A DNA stretch of 9,228 bases from Alphaproteobacteria bacterium (GTDB lineage Bacteria > Pseudomonadota > Alphaproteobacteria > Rhodobacterales > Rhodobacteraceae), in the NCBI GenBank assembly GCA_030424705.1, contig JAUHWJ010000040.1:1-9228 (forward strand), in the 5' to 3' direction. Of this stretch, positions 1-7,049 are shown one piece after another (within the stretch, counting starts at the first letter, position 1; each line of letters begins with the position of its first letter). The position numbers and the translations under genes are program-made. The notes beneath the pieces were generated by a model that saw only the letters and a list, made by a program, of their open reading frames with translations, was not told where the DNA came from and did no database searches.

Positions 1-185
1 AGCCGGAACGTCTCGTCATTCACCCAGATGCGGAAGCCGAGATCGACATTGGCGCGCACCGTGTCGCCGTCCAGCACCTCGGTCACCACGGCGCGGTAGG
101 TGTAGAACCGGCACTCGTCCTCTGCCGCCGCCTCGGCGGCGAGCGAGGGCGCAAGGAGCGCGGCGAGGAGAAGAGAGCGGAACAA
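1..185 (-). CDS. Secreted thermonuclease-like (SNase/TNase domain) protein, N-terminal part
   Basis: This is the first 61 codons of a minus-strand gene that runs off the left edge. The start is read as TTG at 185-183. An in-frame TGA lies two codons upstream, and the first residues make a good signal peptide: a hydrophobic run LLLAALLAPSLA ending in small residues, so cleavage near residue 18-21 and export are likely. After it comes VVTEVLDGDTVRANVDLGF and then FRL. This matches the start of the staphylococcal nuclease fold, where the Asp residues of the DGDT motif bind calcium and the Arg of the FRL strand is an active-site residue. The expected L-x-G-(I/V)-D-(A/T)-P-E motif would lie just outside the window. 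By family it would be a calcium-dependent nuclease of the periplasm or cell surface, although some family members are degenerate. No strong ribosome binding site is visible. The family call is fairly sure; the exact start and activity are less so. Confidence 0.75.
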   Translation of the reverse strand, partial: MFRSLLLAALLAPSLAAEAAAEDECRFYTYRAVVTEVLDGDTVRANVDLGFRIWVNDETFR

Positions 186-1510
<1,325 letters not shown>

Positions 1511-1528
1511 CCCCGGCGGTCTTCTTGG

Positions 1529-1562
1529 GGGGCGGCGCGGCAAGAGCTGCGCCGCCCCTTTT
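1529..1562 (+). terminator. Intrinsic terminator of ilvC
   Basis: A perfect 10-bp arm GGGGCGGCGC (1529-1538) pairs with GCGCCGCCCC (1549-1558). The stem extends inward by a G-T wobble and two G-C pairs to close a tetraloop AAGA (1542-1545). The 3' arm runs straight into TTTT (1559-1562). A strong GC stem plus a T run is the classic rho-independent form and should separate ilvC from the downstream small gene. Confidence 0.85.
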
Positions 1563-1681
1563 CATTCGCCAACCGCCTGCAGGCTGCGCGCCCCTGGGGT
1601 TCAAACGGAGGCCTCTCCGCCTATCTATCGCGAGCGGCGACGCTGCGCCGCAAGTCGAAGAAAGACAGGAAGGCCGATCGC

Positions 1682-1939
1682 ATGAAACCCGTTCTCGTCG
1701 CCGCTCTCCTCGCCGCCCTAGCGGCCCCCGCCCTTGCCGGGCGCGGCGCCCCCGCGGCGGACTGGGCCGCCATCGTCTCGGCGCTTGCGGCGCAGGGCTA
1801 TGTCTCCTGGGAGGAGATCGAGGTCGATCGCGAGGGGAACTGGAATGTCGACGAGGCGCGCCACAATGACGGCGGCGTCTGGGAGCTGTGGCTTGCCCCG
1901 GGCGACTTCGCCGTGATCCGGCGCGAGCGGGACGACTGA
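1682..1939 (+). CDS. Small secreted PepSY-like protein
   Basis: The 85-residue product starts with a clear signal peptide (MKPVLVAALLAALAAPALA, likely cleaved around residue 19-20). The mature part of about 65 residues reads like one PepSY-type unit: a helix IVSALAAQGYVSWEEIEV (31-48) followed by short strands around GNWNV, VWELWLAP and FAVIRRER. Small PepSY proteins are exported and, in characterised relatives, are associated with inhibition or chaperoning of peptidases or with cofactor or metal handling. Which applies here cannot be told. The ATG at 1682 has a good ribosome binding site, AGGAAGG at 1667-1673, eight bases away. The gene stands alone between the ilvC terminator and a GC-rich hairpin, so it may be its own transcription unit. 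No convincing promoter was found; TTCAAA at 1600 and TATCTA at 1622 are weak matches. Confidence 0.75.
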   Translation: MKPVLVAALLAALAAPALAGRGAPAADWAAIVSALAAQGYVSWEEIEVDREGNWNVDEARHNDGGVWELWLAPGDFAVIRRERDD

Positions 1940-1947
1940 GAGCCCTT

Positions 1948-1988
1948 CCGCCGCCGCGCGCGCTCTGCTAGGCGCGCCCGAGCGGCGG
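1948..1988 (+). terminator. Possible terminator hairpin after the PepSY-like gene
   Basis: Just past the stop of the small gene, CCGCCGC (1948-1954) can pair with GCGGCGG (1982-1988), and GCGCGC (1958-1963) with GCGCGC (1972-1977), with a small internal bulge and an 8-base loop. The stem would be very stable, but no T run follows, so it is a weak candidate for intrinsic termination. In DNA of this GC content such pairings also arise by chance. Confidence 0.3.
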
Positions 1989-2002
1989 GGCGAGGGGCGA
2001 TC

Positions 2003-2038
2003 ATGGCGGTTCGGGCGGATTCGCGGAGCGAAGGGTGA
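2003..2038 (+). CDS. Possible 11-codon leader ORF overlapping the transporter start
   Basis: ATG at 2003 opens an 11-codon frame, MAVRADSRSEG, ending in TGA at 2036-2038. A strong ribosome binding site GAGGGG (1992-1997) lies five bases upstream. The stop overlaps the GTG start of the transporter gene (2035-2037) in a GTGA arrangement, as seen in translationally coupled genes. The peptide contains two CGG Arg codons but no run of any one amino acid that would suggest classical attenuation. It may be translated to deliver ribosomes to the transporter start, or may be chance. No homology is recognisable at this length. Confidence 0.3.
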   Translation: MAVRADSRSEG

Positions 2039-2904
2039 CCCGCGGCGCCGCCACCCTCGTCGGCTTCGGCGCCGTCCTCCTCTGGGCGACGCTCGCGCTG
2101 ATGACGGCCGCCTCCGGCGCCGTGCCGCCGCTCCTCGTCAACGCGCTCTGCTTCGCCATCGGCGGGGCCATCGGCGCCATGAGCTGGCTCTTCCGCCCCG
2201 GCGCGGCGCGGGCGCTCCGGCAGCCGCTCGCCGTCTGGGCGGTCGGCGTCGGGGGGCTCTTCGGCTATCATTTCCTCTATTTCTCGGCGCTCCGGGCCGC
2301 GCCGCCCGTCGAGGCGAGCCTCATCGCCTATCTCTGGCCGCTCCTCATCGTCCTCTTCGCCGCGCTCGGGCCGGGAGGGCGGCTCCGGGCGCATCACCTT
2401 CTCGGCGCCCTCCTCGGCTTCGCGGGCGCGGCGCTGATCGTGACGGGGGGCGGCGCGGTCGCCTTCCGCGCGGAATATGCCGCGGGCTACGCGCTCGCCT
2501 TCGCGGCGGCCTTCGTCTGGTCCGGCTATTCCGTCCTCTCCCGCCGCTTCGCGACCGCGCCGACCGATGCGGTGGCCGGCTTCTGCCTCGCGACCGCCGC
2601 GCTCTCCCTCCTCGCCCATCTCGCGCTGGAGGAGACGGTCTGGCCCGCCGGCGCCGTCGAGTGGCTCGCCGTGATCGGGCTCGGCGCCGGGCCCGTCGGC
2701 CTCGCCTTCTACCTCTGGGACCGGGGGGTGAAGCAGGGGGACATCCAGACACTCGGCGCCGCCGCCTACGCCGCGCCGCTCCTCTCCACGCTCGTCCTCG
2801 TCGCCGCCGGGCGCGCTGCGGCGACATGGACGCTGGCGCTCGCTTGCCTCCTCATCACCTTCGGCGCCCTGATCGCCGCGAAGGACATGATCCTCCGCCG
2901 CTGA
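2035..2904 (+). CDS. DMT-superfamily transporter (EamA family, YddG-like)
   Basis: The 289-residue product is an inner-membrane protein with about ten hydrophobic segments, near residues 5-25, 33-51, 66-84, 93-111, 119-137, 149-167, 177-196, 206-226, 238-258 and 265-283. This is the usual layout of two five-helix EamA repeats. Family-like motifs are the N-terminal ATLVGFGAVLLWATLAL, APPVEASLIAYLWPLLIV in helix 4, FVWSGYSVLSRRF in helix 6 and GPVGLAFYLWDRGVKQGD in helix 8. The overall pattern resembles YddG-type exporters of aromatic and other amino acids, but the substrate cannot be read from sequence. The GTG start has GGAG (2025-2028) six bases upstream; no earlier start codon exists in frame. 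The start overlaps a possible short leader ORF. zwf begins 80 bases downstream, so read-through into zwf is possible. Confidence 0.9.
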   Translation: MTRGAATLVGFGAVLLWATLALMTAASGAVPPLLVNALCFAIGGAIGAMSWLFRPGAARALRQPLAVWAVGVGGLFGYHFLYFSALRAAPPVEASLIAYLWPLLIVLFAALGPGGRLRAHHLLGALLGFAGAALIVTGGGAVAFRAEYAAGYALAFAAAFVWSGYSVLSRRFATAPTDAVAGFCLATAALSLLAHLALEETVWPAGAVEWLAVIGLGAGPVGLAFYLWDRGVKQGDIQTLGAAAYAAPLLSTLVLVAAGRAAATWTLALACLLITFGALIAAKDMILRR

Positions 2905-2944
2905 AGGAAGCTGGCGCCGCCCGCCCGCCCGCATTAGCCTTCCC

Positions 2945-2968
2945 TCGCGGCCGCAGCATCGGCCGCGA
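2945..2968 (+). promoter_or_regulatory. Perfect 9-bp hairpin just upstream of the zwf ribosome binding site
   Basis: TCGCGGCCG (2945-2953) and CGGCCGCGA (2960-2968) form a perfect inverted repeat around the 6-base loop CAGCAT. It ends five bases before the zwf ribosome binding site GGGAG (2974-2978). It could be the terminator of the transporter gene, though no T run follows. It could also be an mRNA structure near the zwf start or a protein-binding palindrome. Nothing in the sequence decides between these. Confidence 0.35.
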
Positions 2969-2984
2969 AGCGTGGGAGCGCCGC

Positions 2985-4454
2985 ATGGCCGCGATCGTCG
3001 TTCCGGTCGAGGAATTCGACCTCGTCGTCTTCGGCGGGACGGGAGACCTCTCCCGCCGGAAGCTGCTGCCCGGCCTCTTCCACCGCTTCGCCGCGGGGCA
3101 GGCGCCCTCGGGCGCGCTCATCATCGGCGCCGCCCGCGCCGCGCTGGACCGGGCGGGCTTCCGCCGCTTCGCGCGCGAAGCGCTGGAGGAATTCGTCGCG
3201 CCCGAATACCGGCCGGAGGAGAAGGTCGCCGCTTTCCTCGAGATGCTGGACTATCAGCAGATCGACGCGGAGGGGGAGGGGGGCTGGCCCGCGCTCGGCC
3301 GCAAGCTCAAGGGGCGGGATGGGCGGCCCCGCGCCTTCTACCTTTCCGTCGCGCCGCAGATATTCGGCCCGATCTGCTCCCGCCTCGGCAAGGCCCGGCT
3401 CGTCACACCGCTGACGCGCGTGGTGGTGGAGAAGCCGCTCGGCCGCGATCTCGCCAGCGCGCGGGCGCTGAACGACCAGCTGGCGGCGACCTTCGACGAG
3501 CATCAGATCTACCGCATCGACCATTATCTCGGGAAGGAGACGGTGCAGAACCTGATGGCGCTGCGCTTCGCCAACGCCCTCTTCGAGCCGCTCTGGAACG
3601 CCCACCATATCGACCACGTGCAGATCACGGCGGCGGAGACGGTCGGCGTCGGCGCGCGTGGCGGCTATTATGACAAGAACGGCGCGGTGCGGGACATGGT
3701 GCAGAACCATCTCCTGCAGCTCCTCTGCCTCACCGCGATGGAGCCCCCCTCGCATTTCGACCCGGACGCGGTGCGGGACGAGAAGCTGAAGGTGCTGAAG
3801 GCGCTCCGCCCCATCGACGGCGCAGCGGTCGATACGGAAATCGTCCGCGGCCAGTATTCCGCCGGGCCGGACGGCCCCTCCTATCGCGAGGAGGCTGGCG
3901 ATCCGCAGAGCGGCACGGAGTGCTTCATCGCCATCAAGATCGGGGTGGACAATTGGCGCTGGGCTGGCACCCCTTTCTACATCCGCTCCGGCAAGCGGCT
4001 GAAGGCGCGGCACACGGAGATCGCCATCCGCTTCCGCGACGCGCCGCATTCGATCTTCGGCGATGCGGCGGGGGCGCTCCGCGGCAACGTCCTCGTCATC
4101 ACGCTCCAGCCGAACGAGGGGATCGAGCTCCGGCTCAACATCAAGGAGCCGGGGCCGGGCGGCATGCGCATCGTCTCCGCCCCGCTCGACATGTCCTTCG
4201 GCGCGGCGGTGGGCGCCGGCTTCCGGATGCCGGACGCCTACGAGCGGTTGCTGATGGACGTGATCCGCGGCGACCAGACGCTCTTCATGCGGGGGGACGA
4301 GGTGGAGGCCGCCTGGGCCTGGATCGACCCGATCATCGCCGCTTTCGAGAAGGGCCGGGCCGCGCCCTGCCCCTATCAGCCGGGTGGGGAGGGGCCGATG
4401 GAGAGCCACATCCTCCTGCATCGGGACGGACGGCGCTGGCGCGAGATCGCATGA
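2985..4454 (+). CDS. zwf: Glucose-6-phosphate dehydrogenase
   Basis: Zwf oxidises glucose 6-phosphate to 6-phosphogluconolactone with NADP+ (or NAD+), the entry to the oxidative pentose phosphate and Entner-Doudoroff routes. The protein has 489 residues, full family length. The ATG at 2985 has GGGAG (2974-2978) six bases upstream; the frame is open far upstream, but that stretch lies inside the transporter gene in another frame and is not Zwf-like. The coenzyme-binding motif GGTGDLSRRKLLP is at 17-29. EKPLG is at 149-153. The substrate motif RIDHYLGKE is at 177-185. RDMVQNHLLQL at 236-246 carries H242, the residue aligned with the catalytic base of the Leuconostoc enzyme. FYIRSGKRL at 331-339 is also typical. 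No essential motif is missing. The stop overlaps the start of pgl by 4 bases (ATGA), so the pair should be co-translated. Confidence 0.98.
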   Translation: MAAIVVPVEEFDLVVFGGTGDLSRRKLLPGLFHRFAAGQAPSGALIIGAARAALDRAGFRRFAREALEEFVAPEYRPEEKVAAFLEMLDYQQIDAEGEGGWPALGRKLKGRDGRPRAFYLSVAPQIFGPICSRLGKARLVTPLTRVVVEKPLGRDLASARALNDQLAATFDEHQIYRIDHYLGKETVQNLMALRFANALFEPLWNAHHIDHVQITAAETVGVGARGGYYDKNGAVRDMVQNHLLQLLCLTAMEPPSHFDPDAVRDEKLKVLKALRPIDGAAVDTEIVRGQYSAGPDGPSYREEAGDPQSGTECFIAIKIGVDNWRWAGTPFYIRSGKRLKARHTEIAIRFRDAPHSIFGDAAGALRGNVLVITLQPNEGIELRLNIKEPGPGGMRIVSAPLDMSFGAAVGAGFRMPDAYERLLMDVIRGDQTLFMRGDEVEAAWAWIDPIIAAFEKGRAAPCPYQPGGEGPMESHILLHRDGRRWREIA

Positions 4455-5122
4455 TCCCGTTTAACGCGCATGAGAGCGGCGAGGCGCTCGCGGCGGCGCT
4501 GGCGCGGGAGGCGGCGGAGACGCTCCGCGCCGCCATCGCCGTGCGGGGCCGCGCGCTTTTCGCCGCGCCCGGCGGATCGACGCCCGCCGCCTTCCTTGCC
4601 GCGCTCGCGGCGGAGCCGCTCGACCGGGCGCGCTTGACCGTCCTGCCGGGCGACGAGCGCTGGGTCCCGCCGGGGGACGACCGCTCGAACGAGGGGATGA
4701 TCCGCCGCGCGATGCCGGGCGTCCGCATCCTGCCGTTCTGGCGCGCGGGGGAGGCGCCGGAAGAGGCCGCGCCGCGTCTTTCCGCCGAACTAGCCCCGCT
4801 CCTCCCGCTCGACCTCGCGGTGATCGGCATGGGGGAGGACATGCACTGCGCCTCCCTCTTCCCCGGCGCCGAGGCGCTTCAGGCCGCGCTCGCCGCCGAT
4901 GCGCCCGCCGTCATGGCGATCAGCGCGCCGGGGGCGATCGAGCCGCGGCTTACGCTCACGCTGCCGCCGCTCGCCGGGGCGGGCAGGCTCGTTCTCCTGA
5001 TCCGCGGCGAGGCGAAGCGCGCCGCTCTCGCGAGGGCGATGGAGACGGAGGACGGGCTCGCCGCACCCGTCTCCGCCGTCCTCCGCGCGGCGGCGTCTGC
5101 GAAAATCCGCTGGTCGCCGTGA
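4451..5122 (+). CDS. pgl: 6-phosphogluconolactonase (DevB/Pgl type)
   Basis: Pgl hydrolyses 6-phosphogluconolactone, the product of Zwf, to 6-phosphogluconate. The protein has 223 residues, slightly short but within the family range. The start ATG at 4451 overlaps the zwf stop, so no separate ribosome binding site is needed. Family motifs are AAPGGSTP (38-45, phosphate binding), LPGDERWVP (65-73), SNEGM (79-83) and GMGEDMHCASLFPG (126-139) with the conserved H132. The residue before that His is Met where many homologues have Gly; I recall Met there in other alphaproteobacterial versions, so I do not take it as a defect. No pgi or edd gene follows: the next gene encodes an unrelated RTX protein. 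The 109-base gap after it holds a weak CCCCG/CGGGG hairpin (5154-5172) without a T run. Confidence 0.95.
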   Translation: MIPFNAHESGEALAAALAREAAETLRAAIAVRGRALFAAPGGSTPAAFLAALAAEPLDRARLTVLPGDERWVPPGDDRSNEGMIRRAMPGVRILPFWRAGEAPEEAAPRLSAELAPLLPLDLAVIGMGEDMHCASLFPGAEALQAALAADAPAVMAISAPGAIEPRLTLTLPPLAGAGRLVLLIRGEAKRAALARAMETEDGLAAPVSAVLRAAASAKIRWSP

Positions 5123-5231
5123 GGGAATTGTCAACGGACGGAAAATAACGACGCCCCGGGGAATAAGCGGGGAGGCTGCGCGTTTTCCCTGCGTGTGGCG
5201 CCTCGCGCCGGCGACAAGAAGGATAGAACAC

Positions 5232-6521
5232 ATGGCCATCATCAGGGTTGACGTCTTCGGCGCCTCGCTTGCGCTCGTCTCGGACGACTTGAGCCGGGAG
5301 ACGATCCGCAACGGCGTCTACACGCTCTTCGACGCATCCGGCGCCATCGTCGAGACGCGGGACGCCGCCGAGGAGGATCGCGCGCGCTTCTTCGCCACGG
5401 CGGCCGAGTTCGAGGCGTCGCTCGGCCCGATCTCGGCGCCCGTCAGGGAAGTCGAGGTCGAGCGGGACGAGATCGAGGTCGAGTATCGCGGCGGCGCCGA
5501 GGAGGAGATCGACGAAGACCGCTACAAGCGGAAGGACGAGGCGGGCCGCACCATCGTCGACCGTGTGGCGACGGATGAGGATTTCGCGCGGCTCGAAGCC
5601 GCGGCGGCGCAGGCCGGCCTTTCATTCGGCGGCGGCGCGGACGACCGGGACGACGACGACCGCAGCGATGATGACGACGACCGCGGCGATGACGACCGGA
5701 ACGACGATGACCGCCGCGAGGATGACGACGACCGTAGCGGGGACGACCGCGGCGGAGACGACCGGGATGACGACGTCCGCAATGACGACCGCGACGACAG
5801 CGGGCGACCGGGGCATGATCGCACCGGCTCCGACCGCCGGGACCGTCTGGACGGCTCCGACGACGACGACACGCTCGACGGCGGCGCCGGCCGGGACCGG
5901 CTGCGCGGCGAGGACGGCGACGACGCGCTCTTCGGCGGGGACGACAGGGACGATCTGCGCGGCGGCGCCGGGGCCGATACGCTCTTCGGCGGCGAGGGGA
6001 ATGACCGCGCCCGCGGCGGCGAAGGCGACGACGACCTCTTCGGCGAAAGCGGGAACGACCGTCTGAAGGGCGGGAGCGGCAATGACGAGATATTCGGAGG
6101 CGACGGAAACGACCGGGTGATCGGCAATTCCGGCGACGACACGCTGAGCGGCGGCGACGGGAACGACCGCGCCAAGGGCGGCTCCGGGAACGACGTCCTC
6201 AACGGCGACGCCGGGAACGACCGCCTCGCGGGCGGCTCCGGCGACGACACGCTGGACGGCGGCGAGGGCGAGGACCGCTATAATGGCGGCACAGGCGCCG
6301 ATACGCTGGTCTTCACCGTGGACGGAGCGGCGGAACGGGTCAGCGGCTTCCAGGACGGGATGGACGTGATGGATGTCTCCGCCTTCGGGCTGACAGGCTT
6401 CGATGACATCTCCGCCGAGCAGGTCCGCTTCGACGTCGTGATCGACCTCGGCGGCGGCGACACGATCCGCCTCCAGCGGTTCGACCTCGACGACCTCGAC
6501 GCTTCGGACTTCATCTTCTGA
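5232..6521 (+). CDS. RTX calcium-binding protein, probable type I secretion substrate
   Basis: The 429-residue product has four parts. Residues 1-135 form an acidic N-terminal domain that I do not recognise; it has no signal peptide. Residues 137-205 are an Asp/Arg low-complexity block. Residues 208-360 are 17 uninterrupted GGxGxDxLx nonapeptides, the calcium-binding RTX β-roll. Residues 361-429 are an RTX-type C-terminal region ending in LDASDFIF, an acidic plus hydrophobic tail typical of non-cleaved type I secretion signals. By family it should be exported unfolded through an ABC transporter/MFP/TolC channel and fold on meeting extracellular calcium. No catalytic domain is visible, so a surface, matrix or adhesion-like role is a guess. 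The ATG at 5232 has AGAAGGA (5217-5223) eight bases upstream; the frame extends 13 codons further without support. No type I secretion genes are in the window. Confidence 0.88.
   Translation: MAIIRVDVFGASLALVSDDLSRETIRNGVYTLFDASGAIVETRDAAEEDRARFFATAAEFEASLGPISAPVREVEVERDEIEVEYRGGAEEEIDEDRYKRKDEAGRTIVDRVATDEDFARLEAAAAQAGLSFGGGADDRDDDDRSDDDDDRGDDDRNDDDRREDDDDRSGDDRGGDDRDDDVRNDDRDDSGRPGHDRTGSDRRDRLDGSDDDDTLDGGAGRDRLRGEDGDDALFGGDDRDDLRGGAGADTLFGGEGNDRARGGEGDDDLFGESGNDRLKGGSGNDEIFGGDGNDRVIGNSGDDTLSGGDGNDRAKGGSGNDVLNGDAGNDRLAGGSGDDTLDGGEGEDRYNGGTGADTLVFTVDGAAERVSGFQDGMDVMDVSAFGLTGFDDISAEQVRFDVVIDLGGGDTIRLQRFDLDDLDASDFIF
5640..5846 (+). repeat. Asp/Arg low-complexity block in the RTX protein
   Basis: These bases encode residues 137-205, of which I count 35 Asp and 16 Arg in 69. 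Most are in runs of two to five Asp closed by one Arg, with occasional Ser, Gly, Asn or Glu between. The DNA is correspondingly built from GAC, GAT and CGC/CGG codons and is nearly repetitive, so copy number could vary between strains by slippage. The block links the N-terminal domain to the RTX repeats. Confidence 0.8.
5853..6311 (+). repeat. Seventeen tandem RTX nonapeptide repeats (27 bp each)
   Basis: Seventeen in-register units of 9 residues fit GGxGxDxLx from residue 208 to 360. Position 7 is Arg in seven of eight even-numbered units (the exception, unit 4, has Arg at position 5) and never in an odd unit. Position 9 is Phe in units 3, 5, 7 and 9 and Arg or Lys in units 2, 4, 6, 8 and 12. 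The true period is therefore 18 residues or 54 bases, equal to one turn of a β-roll. At DNA level the core GGGAACGACCG recurs in several even units. Confidence 0.9.
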
Positions 6522-6529
6522 AGCCGAAT

Positions 6530-6560
6530 GCGCCGGGCGGGCCTTTCACCCGCCCGGCGC
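6530..6560. terminator. Probable bidirectional terminator between convergent genes
   Basis: GCGCCGGGCGGG (6530-6541) and CCCGCCCGGCGC (6549-6560) form a perfect 12-bp stem with a 7-base loop CCTTTCA, eight bases after the RTX gene stop. The minus-strand gene converging on it has its stop codon inside the loop (6548-6546). Position and strength suggest a shared terminator, but there is no clear T run on either side, so efficiency is uncertain. Confidence 0.6.
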
Positions 6561-6908
6561 CCGCCGGATCAGCGTGACGCCGATTTCCGCCCCCGTCTCC
6601 GGATGATAGGTGCGGAGCCGCTCCACGCCCCCCGCGTCTCGCGTGAGGAGCGAGAGCGCGCCGGGGCCGGCGCCGACGGCCACGATCGTTTCGCCTTCCG
6701 GCGCCGCCACCTCGGCGGCGACCGGCGCGGAAAGCGGGCGCGGCCCCTCCTCCATCAGGATGCGGATGACAAGCGTCGCCGCGATGACGATGATGCCGAT
6801 GGTGAGCGTCGCGGTCAGCACCGTGACCATGAGGCGCAGGCGCCGGAAGCCCGGCGGCTCCGCCAGTTCAGGGCCCTCCGCATCGGGAGGCGAAACCGGT
6901 GAGGGCAT
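6546..6908 (-). CDS. Small single-pass membrane protein, DUF6476-like
   Basis: The 120-residue product has a Pro/acid-rich N-terminus (1-20), a basic stretch FRRLRL, one transmembrane segment around residues 27-49, and a C-terminal domain of about 65 residues with strands such as ETIVAVGAG, ALSLLTRD and VERLRTYHPETGAEI. The layout resembles the DUF6476 family that I associate with Rhodobacteraceae; its function is not known to me. The C-terminal domain probably faces the periplasm, given the positive residues before the helix. I chose ATG at 6908 because GGAGGAGG lies 11 bases upstream; a TTG at 6965 in the same frame would add 19 residues but has no ribosome binding site. The gene converges on the RTX gene and diverges from the eCIS_core gene. 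Confidence 0.7.
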   Translation of the reverse strand: MPSPVSPPDAEGPELAEPPGFRRLRLMVTVLTATLTIGIIVIAATLVIRILMEEGPRPLSAPVAAEVAAPEGETIVAVGAGPGALSLLTRDAGGVERLRTYHPETGAEIGVTLIRRAPGG

Positions 6909-7008
6909 GAGCGGCTTGGCCTCCTCCGTCGCAGGGCTCAAGGCGTCGGATGCCGGGCGCGCCAAGTCAAGGGAGGCTGAGGACGCTCTCGCGCAGGTTG
7001 CGCCTACG

Positions 7009-7017
7009 TGCTAGAAT
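7009..7017 (+). promoter_or_regulatory. Candidate extended -10 promoter of the eCIS_core gene
   Basis: TGCTAGAAT matches the extended -10 form TGn-TATAAT with five of six bases in the hexamer. It would start transcription near 7024, giving a leader of about 26 bases before the GTG start. No good -35 stands 16-18 bases upstream (the sequence there is TCGCGC-like), which extended -10 promoters can tolerate. This part of the 141-base divergent spacer is also less GC-rich than its surroundings. Confidence 0.4.
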
Positions 7018-7049
7018 CTCGGCGAGTTGCGCCATAGCGGAGATGCATC

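Noticed and set aside
1798..2934. Long minus-strand open frame opposite the PepSY-like and transporter genes
   Set aside because: It spans two real genes and their spacer and gives a Glu/Arg/Gly-rich low-complexity product, consistent with GC bias rather than coding.
2661..2984. Upstream extension of the zwf frame into the transporter gene
   Set aside because: These 108 codons are Arg-rich and unlike Zwf, lie inside a membrane protein gene in another frame, and the ATG at 2985 has its own ribosome binding site.
2934..4421. Minus-strand open frame of nearly 500 codons opposite zwf
   Set aside because: zwf carries all family motifs on the plus strand; the antisense product has no recognisable motif.
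5128..5156. Promoter with TTGTCA at 5128-5133 for the RTX gene
   Set aside because: The -35-like box is good, but no -10-like hexamer stands at a 16-18 base distance; the A-rich stretch at 5141-5148 is too close.
5522..6250. Ser/Pro/Arg-rich minus-strand frame opposite the RTX repeats
   Set aside because: Its periodicity is the complement of the RTX repeats; the plus-strand reading gives the exact GGxGxDxLx pattern.
5853..6311. Possible CRISPR or satellite array
   Set aside because: The 27-bp units are contiguous, in frame and encode RTX nonapeptides; there are no spacers.
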